From Actinobacteria bacterium UBA4426 (GTDB lineage: Bacteria; Actinomycetota; Actinomycetes; S36-B12): DNA of 64,000 nucleotides. Positions 47,067 to 57,314 of this stretch are shown piece by piece; positions within the stretch are counted from its first letter, which is position 1, and each line of letters opens with the position of its first letter. The stretch lies in NCBI GenBank assembly GCA_002390705.1, contig DGQA01000016.1, forward strand, positions 44,572 to 108,571. Reading direction: 5' to 3'. The position numbers and the translations under genes are program-made. The notes beneath the pieces were generated by a model. The model made no database searches. It saw nothing but the letters and a program-made list of their open reading frames with translations, and was not told the DNA's origin.

Positions 47067-48104
47067 CTATGACCCAGAAGTCGGTGCTGGCTCGGGTTCG
47101 GGTGCCGAAGTGGGTGCCGAATCGCTACGAATATCAATTCGCCATCCAGTCAGGCGGGCTGCTAATCGGGCATTTTGCCCCTCGCGTCCAATGGCCAATG
47201 AAAGCTGATACTCCGGTACCAGTACGCGTGCGCTCTTCAGTTCGGGATCAGTGATCGTCACTGACGTGACTTTCGCAGGAGATAGGGCCTGGGCAATCAT
47301 CTCGGCCGAATCGTCACTGTGATCGACAATGTCAATCTTCTCCCCGCCCAGCTCGCTCATGATTTGACGGACGCGTTGGCCTTGTGGGCCGATGCAGGAA
47401 CCCTTTGCATTGACCTCTGCTTTGTGCGAACGAACAGCGATCTTGGAGCGATGCCCCGCCTCACGTGCGATTGCCATGATTTCTACGGTTCCGTCGGCGA
47501 TCTCAGGGACCTCGAGTGCGAAGAGCTTGCGGACAAGTTCGGGGTGACTTCGCGAGACAGTTACCACGGGGCCTTTGAATCCTTTGCGTACTCCGGTTAC
47601 CAAGCACTTAATGCGCGCTCCATGTGGGTAGCTCTCCCCTGTGGCCTGTTCTTCAGGTGGCAGGTTCGCTTCAATTTTTCCGATATCCACACGAACCATG
47701 CGCGGGTTAGTGCCCTGCTGAATCACTCCGGAAACTAGGTCGCCCTCGCGGCCAGTGAACTCGACCAAGGTGGCATCCCCCTCCGCTTCACGCAGCCGGC
47801 CCAGTAGGACTTGCCGGGCGATGCTTGCGGCCACACGGCCAAAGCCGTCGGGGGTGTCATCGAACTCTGGGCTGAAGGTTGCAACTTCACCCGCGGCGAC
47901 TGATTCAGGTGAGGTGAGCGCCTGCTGGGCCCACACGGTCACGTGCCCACTCTTACGGTCAAGCTCAACGCGTGACTTTTCACATGATCCCGGGCTGCGT
48001 TGATAAGCAACGAGTAATGCGGCCTCGATGGTTTCAACCAAGAGATCCAGGGAAAGGTTCCGTTCCCTCACAAGCGCTTTCAGCGCGCTGACATCAATAT
48101 CCAC
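47067..48104 (-). CDS. nusA: Transcription termination/antitermination factor NusA
   Basis: The 345-residue NusA has the N-terminal RNAP-binding domain, an S1 domain (REGDLVSGVIQQGTNPRMVRVDIG) and two KH domains (SHKAEVNAKGSCIGPQGQRVRQIMSELGGEKIDIV and LSLAIGREGQNARLAARLTGWRIDI). It modulates pausing, termination and rRNA antitermination. The start is GTG at 48104, two nt after the rimP stop. A Pro/Glu/Ser-rich tail ends the protein. Confidence 0.96.
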   Translation of the reverse strand: MDIDVSALKALVRERNLSLDLLVETIEAALLVAYQRSPGSCEKSRVELDRKSGHVTVWAQQALTSPESVAAGEVATFSPEFDDTPDGFGRVAASIARQVLLGRLREAEGDATLVEFTGREGDLVSGVIQQGTNPRMVRVDIGKIEANLPPEEQATGESYPHGARIKCLVTGVRKGFKGPVVTVSRSHPELVRKLFALEVPEIADGTVEIMAIAREAGHRSKIAVRSHKAEVNAKGSCIGPQGQRVRQIMSELGGEKIDIVDHSDDSAEMIAQALSPAKVTSVTITDPELKSARVLVPEYQLSLAIGREGQNARLAARLTGWRIDIRSDSAPTSAPEPEPAPTSGS

Positions 48105-48106
48105 GT

Positions 48107-48571
48107 TTACTCCTCACGGTTGAATTCGATTTGGACAGTGCCTTTGTCAACATCAGGAATTCTGAACACCACGACATTGCCTTTGGGGTCAGTGCCGCTG
48201 ATCTGCTCGCCCTCAACCGATTGAACTCGAATCAAGGTGTTGGTTTGCTCGCCTATAAATGACACATCAACCAAACGACTAATTGCCCGGCGCCAATGTC
48301 GAATGTGGGTCAGCGGTCGATCTGTTCCGGGCGAGGTAACTTCCAGAACGAAAGGATTTTCCTCGAGTTCTTCAATGGAATCAAGTGACTCGGAGATTGC
48401 ACTACTAATCTTTGCGACTTCGTCGAGGTCAACGCCACCATCTTTATCGACGACTACCGTGAGCACTTCACGTCTTCCGGCGTTCTTAACTGAGCAGTCC
48501 TCAAGATCCACGCCCATGGAGGTGCATACGGCTTGTGCGGCATCGCGTGCGCTTTCAAGTGGTACACCCAT
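48107..48571 (-). CDS. rimP: Ribosome maturation factor RimP
   Basis: The 154-residue factor shows NPFVLEVTSPGTDRPL and VVVDKDGGVDLDEVAKISSAIS, marks of RimP, which assists 30S assembly. The ATG at 48571 has GGTGAG upstream; a GTG at 48580 is the alternative. It leads the rimP-nusA-ylxR-infB-rbfA-truB-ribF run. Confidence 0.92.
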   Translation of the reverse strand: MGVPLESARDAAQAVCTSMGVDLEDCSVKNAGRREVLTVVVDKDGGVDLDEVAKISSAISESLDSIEELEENPFVLEVTSPGTDRPLTHIRHWRRAISRLVDVSFIGEQTNTLIRVQSVEGEQISGTDPKGNVVVFRIPDVDKGTVQIEFNREE

Positions 48572-48620
48572 AATTCTCACCGCGATTTCCAGTTGTGATT
48601 GGTCAGTTGTGATGCATACT

Positions 48621-49397
48621 CTACATCCACGTATCCCACGCCAGCCGGATAATCAAAATTGCGACAATTCCAAGGAATACAAGCCGTACAAATGGGCTGC
48701 CTCGCCTAATTGCGGTTCGAGCGCCGAAATAGGCTCCGCAGATATTGCACACTGCCATCAGCAGGCCGAGTGTCCACAAAATGGAGCCAGAAAATCCAAA
48801 GACAATTAGGGCTGCGGCATTGGTACCCAGATTGACAATCTTGGCTGCGGATGAAGCCAAAAGAAATGAATAACCCAGCAGGCCGACGAGAGCGATCAAC
48901 AGAAACGAACCAGTCCCAGGCCCAAAAATTCCGTCGTAGAAGCCAATGATCGCCCCGACGAATATTGCGACCGCGTAGTGCCGGGTGCCACCGCTCCAAC
49001 GCATATTGCTTTCCGCACCCATGAGTGGATTCATCAATGTCCAGATCCACACAATCACCAAAGCGATGACAACCGCAGTACCGAAATATTTCGTGGGGAC
49101 CGCATGCGCGGTGGTAGCTCCTAGGGCCGAAAACGCAAATGCCACACTCGCCATGGGCAGTGCGGTTTTCCAATCAGGAGTAAGATTTTTGATATAGGTG
49201 CGCGCCGCGGTCGCTGTCCCAAAAATGCTCGAGAGTTTGTTGGTTGCAAGCGCATTGACTTCACTCCCAGCTGGAAGCGCAATAAACAATGCTGGCAATT
49301 GCAGCAGCCCTCCCCCGCCGCTCACAGCATCGACCCAACCTGCTGCGCCTGCTGCAAGCGCCAGGAGTAGAACCGTCCAGATGCTTAGTTCGTACAT
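48621..49397 (-). CDS. TauE/SafE-family sulfite exporter-like permease
   Basis: The 258-residue membrane protein shows the TauE/SafE pattern. It has about eight TM segments, the early [23 protein letters not shown], a mid-protein [15 protein letters not shown] and repeated Asn-x-x-Ala-Leu patterns ([21 protein letters not shown]). The exported anion is unknown. It starts inside the end of proS (13-nt overlap). It is an insertion in the usual proS-rimP order. Confidence 0.85.
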   Translation of the reverse strand: MYELSIWTVLLLALAAGAAGWVDAVSGGGGLLQLPALFIALPAGSEVNALATNKLSSIFGTATAARTYIKNLTPDWKTALPMASVAFAFSALGATTAHAVPTKYFGTAVVIALVIVWIWTLMNPLMGAESNMRWSGGTRHYAVAIFVGAIIGFYDGIFGPGTGSFLLIALVGLLGYSFLLASSAAKIVNLGTNAAALIVFGFSGSILWTLGLLMAVCNICGAYFGARTAIRRGSPFVRLVFLGIVAILIIRLAWDTWM

Positions 49398-51163
49398 ATG
49401 CGGTGCACTGCGGCGATTGCATCGCTTACTGCAATATCAACGCGCTCGCCACTTGCACGATCCTTTACCTCGATCACGCCTCTTTCCAAGCCCTTACCGA
49501 TGACAACGATCGTGGGAACGCCAATCAATTCGGAATCATTAAACTTGACGCCGGGTGACACACCTCCCCGGTCATCAAGGATCACGCGCAAACCCATTTG
49601 GTCCCAGATCTGCGCGAGCTCTTCGGCTTTGGTTGCTACGTCTTCTGACTTGCCAGCGGCCACCAGATAAACGTCTGCGGGGGCTATCTCACGCGGCCAC
49701 ACCAAGCCTTTGTCGTCGTGGTGCTGTTCAGCAATCACAGCTACTGCTCGGGAGACGCCTATTCCATAGGAACCCATGGTGACCGTGACCAAATCGCCTT
49801 TTTCATCCAGCACCTTAAGGCCCAACGCTTCGGCATATTTGCGACCAAGCTGGAATATATGTCCAATTTCGATACCGCGGGCCAAGTTTATTGTTCCCCC
49901 ACATGATGCGCAGGGGTCTCCATCAAAGACTTCCGCTACGTCGATTAACCCGTCAGATTCAAAGTCGCGCTCACACACCAAGTCATACACGTGCTGGCCT
50001 TGAACATTGTCCCCGGTGATCCACCGAGTGCCTCTTACTACCCTGGGATCAGTCAGGAATTCAATCCCGCTCGTGGACTTTTTACCCAGCGCACGTGGTC
50101 CGATGTAGCCCTTAATGAGTGCCGGGTGTGCGGCGAAGTCTGCCTCTTCAAATGGACGAGCCACTCGCGGATACAAAGCAGCTTCGAGTCTGCGAGTGTC
50201 AATCTCGCGATCACCGGGCAAGCCGATCGCAAGCGGTTCTTCACTGCCATCAGCGTTAGTTACGATAAGCAAAATATTTTTTAAGGTATCGGCCGCATTC
50301 CACAGACGGTCAGCTCGCGCCAAATCTGCCCGATCATTAGACAAGTTGACAAGTGAGGCAATCGTTGGGGTTTCAGGGGTCTGCTCTGCATGTGAAGCTG
50401 GCAGTTCCGTTTCCAGATTGATTCCGGGATCAAATGAAGCCAATGGGATGTGGAGCGCCTCGACATTGGCCGCGAAGCCACAGTCGCATCGCACATAGGT
50501 ATCTTCGCCGAACGGGCTATTAGCAAGGAACTCCTCGCTGCGAGATCCACCCATTGCACCAGCCATTGCAGAAACTATTACGTAATCGACTTTCATGCGT
50601 TTAAATGTGGAGACGTATGCGTCTCGATGTCGATTGTACGAAAACTCCAGCCCCGCATCATCGACATCAAATGAGTAAGAGTCCTTCATAACAAACTCAC
50701 GGCCACGAAGAATGCCAGCACGTGGCCGCGCTTCATCACGATATTTCGTTTGAATCTGGTAGATCCACAGCGGAAGGTCGCGATACGAGGAGAATTCCCC
50801 TTTCACCATCTGGGTGAACATTTCCTCATGCGTGGGACCTAAGAGGTAGTCATTGCCCTTACGATCTTTGAGGCGAAAAAGGTTGTCGCCGTATTCGGTC
50901 CAGCGACCGGTCGTTTCATAGGCTTCACGCGGCAGTAATGCTGGAAAGTGCACCTCTTGGAAACCCGCTTGATTCATTTCCTCGCGGACGATTGCCTCCA
51001 CATTGCGAAACACTTGATAACCGAGTGGCAACCACGAGAAGATGCCGGGGGCAATTCTGCGAACATAACCGGCCCGCACGAGCAAATTGTGGCTGGGTAC
51101 TTCTGCGTCGGCCGGATCCTCGCGCAATGTCCGCACAAAAAGGGTTGACATGCGCTGAATCAC
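49385..51163 (-). CDS. proS: Prolyl-tRNA synthetase
   Basis: This bacterial-type class II synthetase of 592 residues has motif 1 [29 protein letters not shown], motif 2 [26 protein letters not shown] and motif 3 [18 protein letters not shown] YbaK-type editing insert lies in the middle. The GTG at 51163 (after GAGGTAACC) starts [25 protein letters not shown] and matches the family; 51193 looks spurious. Confidence 0.96.
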   Translation of the reverse strand: MIQRMSTLFVRTLREDPADAEVPSHNLLVRAGYVRRIAPGIFSWLPLGYQVFRNVEAIVREEMNQAGFQEVHFPALLPREAYETTGRWTEYGDNLFRLKDRKGNDYLLGPTHEEMFTQMVKGEFSSYRDLPLWIYQIQTKYRDEARPRAGILRGREFVMKDSYSFDVDDAGLEFSYNRHRDAYVSTFKRMKVDYVIVSAMAGAMGGSRSEEFLANSPFGEDTYVRCDCGFAANVEALHIPLASFDPGINLETELPASHAEQTPETPTIASLVNLSNDRADLARADRLWNAADTLKNILLIVTNADGSEEPLAIGLPGDREIDTRRLEAALYPRVARPFEEADFAAHPALIKGYIGPRALGKKSTSGIEFLTDPRVVRGTRWITGDNVQGQHVYDLVCERDFESDGLIDVAEVFDGDPCASCGGTINLARGIEIGHIFQLGRKYAEALGLKVLDEKGDLVTVTMGSYGIGVSRAVAVIAEQHHDDKGLVWPREIAPADVYLVAAGKSEDVATKAEELAQIWDQMGLRVILDDRGGVSPGVKFNDSELIGVPTIVVIGKGLERGVIEVKDRASGERVDIAVSDAIAAVHRICTN

Positions 51164-51262
51164 GGTTACCTCAATTTCGATTGATCGATACACCTGCAGT
51201 GGGCGGATCTTCCACCTCTGCGTCAGAGAGTAGTGGCCAGTGAACCGTTACTCTTCTTGAGG

Positions 51263-52135
51263 TTAAAACAAGACTGTGGCAAAGGTGGCGTGTTGCTCGA
51301 AACCAAGTTGTGCATAGGTTTTGCGCGCAGGGATATTGAAGTCGTTTACATACAGGGTGACGCTTGACGCAAATGCTTCGCGGATCTGCACTATGGCAGC
51401 CGCCAGAGCTGGTACGGCAAGGCCTTGGCCTCTTAGCGCGGGGTCAACCCACACGCCTTGGATCTGGGCCGCATCTGCGGTGGTAAATCCCACTTCAACC
51501 TTAAAAAGTACCCGACTGTTTTCAATGAGAGCGAATGCCATCCCCGAGCTCACTACTTCGGCGATTCGCCGGCGGTACTGAAGTTCTCCCCCATGAGCAA
51601 TTGGAGAGACTCCCACTTCGTGGGTAAACATGTCCACACACGCTGGGAACAACATGTCGATCTCATCGCTTTGCACCGCGCGCACCCTTGGGTCAGTGGG
51701 AACTTCTGGCTCGCGGTCAATCACGAGAAACGGCTGATTATCGCGCACCACGCGGGCCTTGCCCCAAAACATCTGCATGCCCTCCCAGATCCCAAGTACC
51801 TCCGACTGCTGGCCCAGTAAAGATGAGCTACGCCGGCCGGCTCGAATCAGTTCTTGAGCAAATGCACTGCGCGCTGATTCGTCAGTGTTCACCGGGACGA
51901 TATTTGCCCCAACAAAAAGCATGCTCTGAATTTCACCTGCATTTACATAACCCCACAGCGCCCCACCTAGCCTCCAATGGTCAATGAGAGCTGCCTCAAT
52001 CCGGCTGATGACGAACCCATTTACCTGGGCATTTTTTTGTGCGAGTGCGAGCGCTTGTGGCAGCTCGCGCTGCAAGACATTACGAACGTCGCCGGAACTA
52101 AAGCTCACGGTTGGTTCGCGCTGAATAATGCTCAT
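51263..52135 (-). CDS. GNAT acetyltransferase with DUF4081 N-terminal domain
   Basis: The 290-residue protein has an N-terminal DUF4081-like region (about residues 15-140). A GNAT domain follows (IQGVWVDPALRGQGLAVPALAAAIVQIREAF, with VWVDPxxRGxGLxxPAL for CoA binding). The final motif is DFNIPARKTYAQLGFE. It matches the mycobacterial Rv2867c type, found next to ispG (gcpE). The acceptor is unknown. Confidence 0.85.
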   Translation of the reverse strand: MSIIQREPTVSFSSGDVRNVLQRELPQALALAQKNAQVNGFVISRIEAALIDHWRLGGALWGYVNAGEIQSMLFVGANIVPVNTDESARSAFAQELIRAGRRSSSLLGQQSEVLGIWEGMQMFWGKARVVRDNQPFLVIDREPEVPTDPRVRAVQSDEIDMLFPACVDMFTHEVGVSPIAHGGELQYRRRIAEVVSSGMAFALIENSRVLFKVEVGFTTADAAQIQGVWVDPALRGQGLAVPALAAAIVQIREAFASSVTLYVNDFNIPARKTYAQLGFEQHATFATVLF

Positions 52136-52144
52136 CTGATTGGG

Positions 52145-53302
52145 CTAAACCGTGATGACGGAAGGCTCGCCTTTAGTGTCCATGGACTCCGCGAGTTTCA
52201 AGGCTTCCTCGATAAGTGTCTCGACGATCTGTGACTCGGGAACTGTCTTGATGACCTCACCTTTGACAAAGATTTGCCCTTTTCCGTTACCCGAAGCCAC
52301 ACCGAGATCAGCTTCACGGGCTTCACCGGGTCCGTTGACCACACAGCCCATAACCGCGACTCGAAGCGGAACCTCGAGGCCTTCCAATCCTGCCGTCACC
52401 TGTTCGGCCAAGGTGTACACATCAACCTGAGCACGACCACATGAAGGGCACGAGACAATTTCGAGTCCGCGTTGACGCAGATTTAAGGATTCCAAAATTC
52501 CGATGCCGACTTTTATTTCTTCAACCGGAGGCGCCGAAAGTGACACGCGAATTGTGTCACCGATTCCCCGCGAGAGCAGCCCACCAAATGCAACGGCTGA
52601 CTTAATGGTTCCTTGGAAGGTCGGTCCTGCCTCAGTCACGCCCAAATGCAATGGGTAGTCGCACTGTTGCGCCAATTGCATGTAGGCCATCATCATGATC
52701 ACCGGGTCGTGGTGCTTGACCGAAATTTTGATATCTCCAAACCCGTGTTCTTCAAATAGCGATGCTTCCCACAGGGCAGATTCAACAAGCGCTTCAGGCG
52801 TGGCCTTACCGTATTTTTCCAGCAGCCGTGGGTCGAGAGAGCCTGCATTCACCCCAATCCGAATCGGAGTCCGAGTTTCTAAAGCAGCCTTGGCTATCTC
52901 GCCAACTTTGTCATCAAACTTTTTAATATTTCCTGGATTCACTCGGACTCCCGCACAGCCAGCATCTAACGCGGCAAAAACGTATTTCGGTTGGAAGTGA
53001 ATGTCGGCTATCACTGGGATTCCAGATTTCTTTGCAATCTGCGATAGCGCATCCGCGTCGTCTTGGGTTGGCACGGCAACCCGGACAGCTTGGCAACCGG
53101 CAGCGGTCAACTCAGCGATCTGCTGCAAGGTGCTATCCACATCAGCCGTCACGGTCGTACACATCGATTGAACGCTTACCGGCGCATCGCCTCCCACGGC
53201 GAGCGGCTTGTTGCGGTGCTGAAGAATCAGTTGCCGCGACTTGCGCCTCGGCGCGACGACCGGTGGTGGTGGTGCGGGAATTCCTAGATCAATGCTCACC
53301 AC
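52145..53302 (-). CDS. ispG: 4-hydroxy-3-methylbut-2-enyl diphosphate synthase
   Basis: The 385-residue Fe-S enzyme of the MEP isoprenoid pathway makes HMBPP from MEcPP. The cluster Cys are SCPSCGRAQ and [20 protein letters not shown], with the TIM-barrel motif NPGNIK. The start is GTG at 53302, or the next GTG. It is in series with rseP and dxr. Confidence 0.96.
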   Translation of the reverse strand: MVSIDLGIPAPPPPVVAPRRKSRQLILQHRNKPLAVGGDAPVSVQSMCTTVTADVDSTLQQIAELTAAGCQAVRVAVPTQDDADALSQIAKKSGIPVIADIHFQPKYVFAALDAGCAGVRVNPGNIKKFDDKVGEIAKAALETRTPIRIGVNAGSLDPRLLEKYGKATPEALVESALWEASLFEEHGFGDIKISVKHHDPVIMMMAYMQLAQQCDYPLHLGVTEAGPTFQGTIKSAVAFGGLLSRGIGDTIRVSLSAPPVEEIKVGIGILESLNLRQRGLEIVSCPSCGRAQVDVYTLAEQVTAGLEGLEVPLRVAVMGCVVNGPGEAREADLGVASGNGKGQIFVKGEVIKTVPESQIVETLIEEALKLAESMDTKGEPSVITV

Positions 53303-53322
53303 CCCATTATCGGCCCTATTGT

Positions 53323-54645
53323 TTAACCCAGCGAGATGGGCTTCACTAAATCAGCCCAAATCACAATTACTCCCATGGCCACGAGCACCGCGGCTACTAC
53401 ATATGCCACCGGAAGCAAGCGAGCGGTATCCACCGGACCCGGGTCGGGCCTGCCCCTTAACCGGGCTATCTGACGCCTGATTCCTTCATAGAGAGCTCCG
53501 GCTACGTGACCACCGTCCAGGGGTAAAACCGGAATCAAATTAAACAGGAAAAGAAAAAGATTTAACGAAGCGGCCAGCCCCAGAAATGTAGCTGCTTTCG
53601 AAGATATGGGGGAATCCATGCTCGCGATCTCGCCACCAAGTCGACTGGCACCAACGACCGATACTGGTCCGTCAATTGCTCGGTCTTGCCCCCCCAGCAA
53701 GGTGTCAGTTACCAGCTCATATAGCCGAACAGGTAGTGAGATCAAAGCCTGAACTGTGCGAACTGTGATATCCCACATAAAACCCGGAACTGTCGTTATT
53801 GGCTGCCGTTCGTACTCGAACGCTGGACGTATGCCCAGGAATCCAACGGTATTACTTTCCCCTGTCTGGACCCCGTTTTCGTCGTAGACCGGTCGGGTGA
53901 CTTCAGCAACAAAAAGTGGCAGCGAGACTTGACCTTCACCGCGATCAACTACAAGGGTTGTCCCCACATTGGGATTTGCAACGATCCAATCTGTTACCTG
54001 CTCCCAAGACGTCGCCGATTGTCCACCCACCGAGACGATCGTGTCACCCTGTTGTAATCCGGCCTGGATCGCTGGGGTTGACACAGTTCCCTCGGGGCAG
54101 ATCCCCGATGGTAAGGAATCACCAGTGGGTTGCACAAGCGTCGGTGTACATGGCACAACGGCAGCGACATTGAGTGAAGGTTGCGGCAAACCGATTCCTA
54201 CGAGCACTATTGCGAAGAAGACAAAAGCCAGTACGAGGTTCATTACCGGGCCGCCGAGCATAATGATGACGCGTTTATGCACCGGCAACTTGTAGAACAA
54301 GCGGCTCTCGTCACCAGGGAGGACTTCATCAAATGAGGCTTCCCTCGCTTGAGCAACCAAAGATGCGAATCGTCCGGTCGACATCGAGCGTGACCGGCCT
54401 TCGGGGTCATCTTTTGCTGGAGGAAGCATCCCGACCATTCGGATGTACCCACCTAATGGGATTGCTTTGATGCCATATCGAGTCTCGCCACGAACCTTGG
54501 ACCAGATTGTCGGGCCAAAACCCACCATGTAATCCGGTACGCGAAGACCAAATCTCTTGGCAGGCACAAGGTGTCCCACTTCATGCAGTGCAATCGAAAG
54601 GCCAATGATGAGCGCAAAAAGCACAATGCCGAGTACCTCTAACAC
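53323..54645 (-). CDS. rseP: Site-2 intramembrane metalloprotease (RseP/Rip1-like)
   Basis: The 440-residue membrane protein has HExxH in [15 protein letters not shown] near residue 21. The C-terminal [13 protein letters not shown] provides the Asp ligand, with a PDZ domain in the middle ([22 protein letters not shown]). The homologue Rip1 in Mycobacterium cleaves anti-sigma factors. Its position between dxr and ispG is the conserved one. Confidence 0.93.
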   Translation of the reverse strand: MLEVLGIVLFALIIGLSIALHEVGHLVPAKRFGLRVPDYMVGFGPTIWSKVRGETRYGIKAIPLGGYIRMVGMLPPAKDDPEGRSRSMSTGRFASLVAQAREASFDEVLPGDESRLFYKLPVHKRVIIMLGGPVMNLVLAFVFFAIVLVGIGLPQPSLNVAAVVPCTPTLVQPTGDSLPSGICPEGTVSTPAIQAGLQQGDTIVSVGGQSATSWEQVTDWIVANPNVGTTLVVDRGEGQVSLPLFVAEVTRPVYDENGVQTGESNTVGFLGIRPAFEYERQPITTVPGFMWDITVRTVQALISLPVRLYELVTDTLLGGQDRAIDGPVSVVGASRLGGEIASMDSPISSKAATFLGLAASLNLFLFLFNLIPVLPLDGGHVAGALYEGIRRQIARLRGRPDPGPVDTARLLPVAYVVAAVLVAMGVIVIWADLVKPISLG

Positions 54646-54685
54646 CTATCCGCCCTTTCCAGTATTAATACTTCTCCACCCCTGT

Positions 54686-55939
54686 TTAACTAGCGAGTGA
54701 GCCGCCAAGGCTAAATTCGCGCGCCCAGCCGTCAGCGGCTAAGACGTCCTCAAGTGTAAGCGCGTTCCCGGATACGAAGGAACTTCCTGGCCCCAGGTCA
54801 CCCGATCCGGCTAGGTGAAGATGTAACACGTGCTCAATGTGGTCCACAATTGACATAAAAGTGATCTCGCCGGCCAGAAATCCTGCCACGGCTGCCTCGT
54901 TTGCGGCGTTAAATACTGCGGGTGCGGTTCCCCCCGCTTCACCGGCAACCCGGGCAAGTCCCACGGCAGGGAACACTTCCTCGTCCAATGGCTCGAATGC
55001 CCACGTTGATGCCGTTTTCCAGTCACATGCCGGCGCAGCTTCGGGCACCCGGAATATTTCTCGCCCGGCGGACAAGCCCCAAGCAATGGGAATCCTCATA
55101 TCGGGCGGACTGGCCTGTGCGATTGTTGACCCGTCGATGAACTCCACCATGGAGTGCACCACTGACTGCGGGTGCACGGTTACCTCGATATCGGCAAACG
55201 GCACGTCAAACAGCAGATGCGCCTCAATTACTTCCAAACCTTTATTCACCAAGGTTGCAGAGTTGATGGTGACCAAAGGGCCCATTTTCCAGGTGGGGTG
55301 CGCCAGCGCATCCTCTACGCTCACTTTTTCTAATTGCTTTCGGCTTTTCCCGAGAAATGGACCCCCACTCGCAGTAATAATAAGTTTTCGCACTTCAGAG
55401 CTTTTCCCCGCGAGCAAGCATTGAGCGACAGCAGAATGCTCCGAATCAACGGGAATAATTTGACCCGGTCGGGCAAGGTGAGAGACCAAGTCCCCACCAA
55501 TAATGAGGGACTCCTTATTCGCTAGGGCCAATCGGTTGCCTGCGGCCAGGGTTTCTAAAGTTGCCTTGAGGCCAGCGGCTCCCGCAATCGCGTTGAGCAC
55601 GATGTCCACATCGAGTCGGGCTAGTTCTTCCGGAGCACTCGGGCCAATGACCAACTCGGGAAGAACGTGATCCCCCTGGGAAAAACCGCGATCTTGTACG
55701 CCTGCGAGGAGATGCATCTGCACGTCTTGGCCACAAGTTCCACGCGTCACCCCCACGACTTCGACTTCGAATTCGATAGCCGCCGAAGCCAAAGATTGGG
55801 CATTCACACCGGTCGCGCACAGGGCCACGACAGTGAAGCGGTCTGGGTTACGTCGAATAATGTCCAATGCCTGGACACCGATTGAACCGGTGCTGCCAAG
55901 AATCACAACTCGAATTGGTCCCGTGTGCGAATTACTCAC
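54686..55939 (-). CDS. dxr: 1-deoxy-D-xylulose-5-phosphate reductoisomerase
   Basis: The 417-residue enzyme makes MEP from DXP. It shows GSTGSIGVQALDIIRRNP (NADPH), ALANKESLIIGGD, VDSEHSAVAQCL and ITASGGPFLGKS, the substrate and metal sites. The start is GTG at 55939. It heads the minus-strand dxr-rseP-ispG series. Confidence 0.95.
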   Translation of the reverse strand: MSNSHTGPIRVVILGSTGSIGVQALDIIRRNPDRFTVVALCATGVNAQSLASAAIEFEVEVVGVTRGTCGQDVQMHLLAGVQDRGFSQGDHVLPELVIGPSAPEELARLDVDIVLNAIAGAAGLKATLETLAAGNRLALANKESLIIGGDLVSHLARPGQIIPVDSEHSAVAQCLLAGKSSEVRKLIITASGGPFLGKSRKQLEKVSVEDALAHPTWKMGPLVTINSATLVNKGLEVIEAHLLFDVPFADIEVTVHPQSVVHSMVEFIDGSTIAQASPPDMRIPIAWGLSAGREIFRVPEAAPACDWKTASTWAFEPLDEEVFPAVGLARVAGEAGGTAPAVFNAANEAAVAGFLAGEITFMSIVDHIEHVLHLHLAGSGDLGPGSSFVSGNALTLEDVLAADGWAREFSLGGSLAS

Positions 55940-56033
55940 AGATGCAGTTTAGGAGATGATGGGGTTGCCTGCTCTGCATCCACCCTGTGCTTGCCCCAAT
56001 CGGTCCGCCCTCTCGCCGCTCAAAGGAATTCCT

Positions 56034-56276
56034 ATGCCCATCGATTCGGAACACGTTATCAACGGAGTTACGCAAGAGCGCAATTTAGTCACCGAATTGC
56101 CAGGCCCCCGTTCACAGGCATTGCTCGCCCGCAAGGCAGATGCAGTTTCCTCGGGTGTGGGCATCGGGCTTCCGGTTTTCGTCACAAAAGCCGGTGGCGG
56201 GATTCTGGTTGACGCGAACGGTAACTCATTAATTGATATGGGTTCAGTTAATGCAACGATCTCCCAATTCGAGTGA
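56034..56276 (+). pseudogene. Truncated 4-aminobutyrate/beta-alanine-type aminotransferase (N-terminal stub)
   Basis: The ATG at 56034 (AAAGGA upstream) opens an 80-codon frame with the N-terminus of class III aminotransferases of the GabT type: TQERNLVTELPGPRSQALLARK and GGGILVDANGNSLIDMGS. The full family is over 400 residues, with the PLP Lys far downstream. Here the frame runs from DMGS into VNATISQFE and a stop; the usual GIAVTTVG region is missing. No continuation is recognisable in any frame downstream. The enzyme would convert beta-alanine to malonate semialdehyde, the step between the hydrolases and the dehydrogenase of the next operon. Confidence 0.75.
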
Positions 56277-56292
56277 ATAATCAACATTTACG

Positions 56293-56343
56293 GTCACAAC
56301 TTTGTCACGACCGTCTCCAAAATGCGCAAAGTCACAGTTTTGT
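56293..56343 (+). promoter_or_regulatory. Direct repeat upstream of the pyrimidine-degradation operon
   Basis: GTCACAACTTTGT (56293-56305) and GTCACAGTTTTGT (56331-56343) match at 11 of 13 positions and are 38 bp apart. They lie 110-160 nt upstream of the first operon gene in an AT-rich stretch (TATAAATTTT, TAATACTTAA) that may hold the promoter. A regulator site is plausible but unproven. Confidence 0.4.
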
Positions 56344-56452
56344 ATAAATTTTGGGTAACTTAATACTTAAAGCTGGGTAAAAACATATGATCAAGCATGT
56401 TTTAAGGCAGAAATGCTTTCCAACCAATATACCCATCGAATTGGAGTTACAC

Positions 56453-57289
56453 ATGAGTGTTGTGCGTGCCGCCTTGGTTCAAACAGATTGGACCGGGGAC
56501 AAGGAATCTATGATCGTTAAGCACGAAAAGTACGCGCGAGAAGCTGCCGCCGCAGGGGTGAAGATTATTTGTTTTCAAGAGCTCTTCTACGGGCCCTACT
56601 TCTGCCAGGTTCAAGACGCCGAATATTACGCGTACGCGGAGGCCATACCTGGACCCACAACGGAAAGATTCCAGGCATTGGCGCGCGAATTAGAGATGGT
56701 CATGGTTTTGCCCATGTATGAAGATGCCGGACCGGGTTTCCTTTATAACACCGCCGCCGTGATCGATGCCGATGGAAGCTATTTGGGTAAATACCGCAAA
56801 CAACACATCCCCCACGTCAAGGGTTTCTGGGAGAAGTTCTATTTTCGTCCCGGCAATGGCGGCTACCCCGTCTTTGACACTGCCGTAGGCAAAGTGGGCG
56901 TGTACATCTGCTACGACCGCCATTTCCCTGAAGGCTGGCGGGCCCTTGGACTCAACGGGGCCCAAATTGTGTTCAATCCGTCTGCGACCTCGCGCGGTTT
57001 GTCCCAGTACCTGTGGAGCATTGAACAACCAGCCGCGGCGGTCGCCAACGAATATTACGTGGGCGCAATCAACCGGGTTGGTATCGAAGATCTCGGAGAC
57101 GACGACTTTTATGGACAGTCATATTTCATTGACCCTGAGGGCAGCTATGTGGGCGAAAAGGGCGATGCCTATAAGCCAGAACTCATAGTTCGCGACCTAG
57201 ATCTTGAGTTGATCACGACGGTGCGGACGCGCTGGCAGTTCTACCGTGATCGTCGTCCTGATGCCTACCAAGATCTCGTTCGTCCCTAG
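56453..57289 (+). CDS. Beta-ureidopropionase/N-carbamoyl-amidohydrolase (nitrilase superfamily)
   Basis: The 278-residue C-N hydrolase has the catalytic triad Glu43 (FQELFYGPYF), Lys116 (YRKQHIPH) and Cys153 (YICYDRHFPEGWR). It would hydrolyse N-carbamoyl-beta-alanine (or N-carbamoyl-beta-aminoisobutyrate) to the beta-amino acid, CO2 and ammonia. The dihydropyrimidinase gene follows after 25 nt, which supports this over other nitrilase roles. The ATG at 56453 follows TTGGAG; an in-frame ATG at 56387 lacks support. Confidence 0.88.
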   Translation: MSVVRAALVQTDWTGDKESMIVKHEKYAREAAAAGVKIICFQELFYGPYFCQVQDAEYYAYAEAIPGPTTERFQALARELEMVMVLPMYEDAGPGFLYNTAAVIDADGSYLGKYRKQHIPHVKGFWEKFYFRPGNGGYPVFDTAVGKVGVYICYDRHFPEGWRALGLNGAQIVFNPSATSRGLSQYLWSIEQPAAAVANEYYVGAINRVGIEDLGDDDFYGQSYFIDPEGSYVGEKGDAYKPELIVRDLDLELITTVRTRWQFYRDRRPDAYQDLVRP

Positions 57290-57314
57290 TTCACCCCTAG
57301 CTTGAGGAGTTCAC

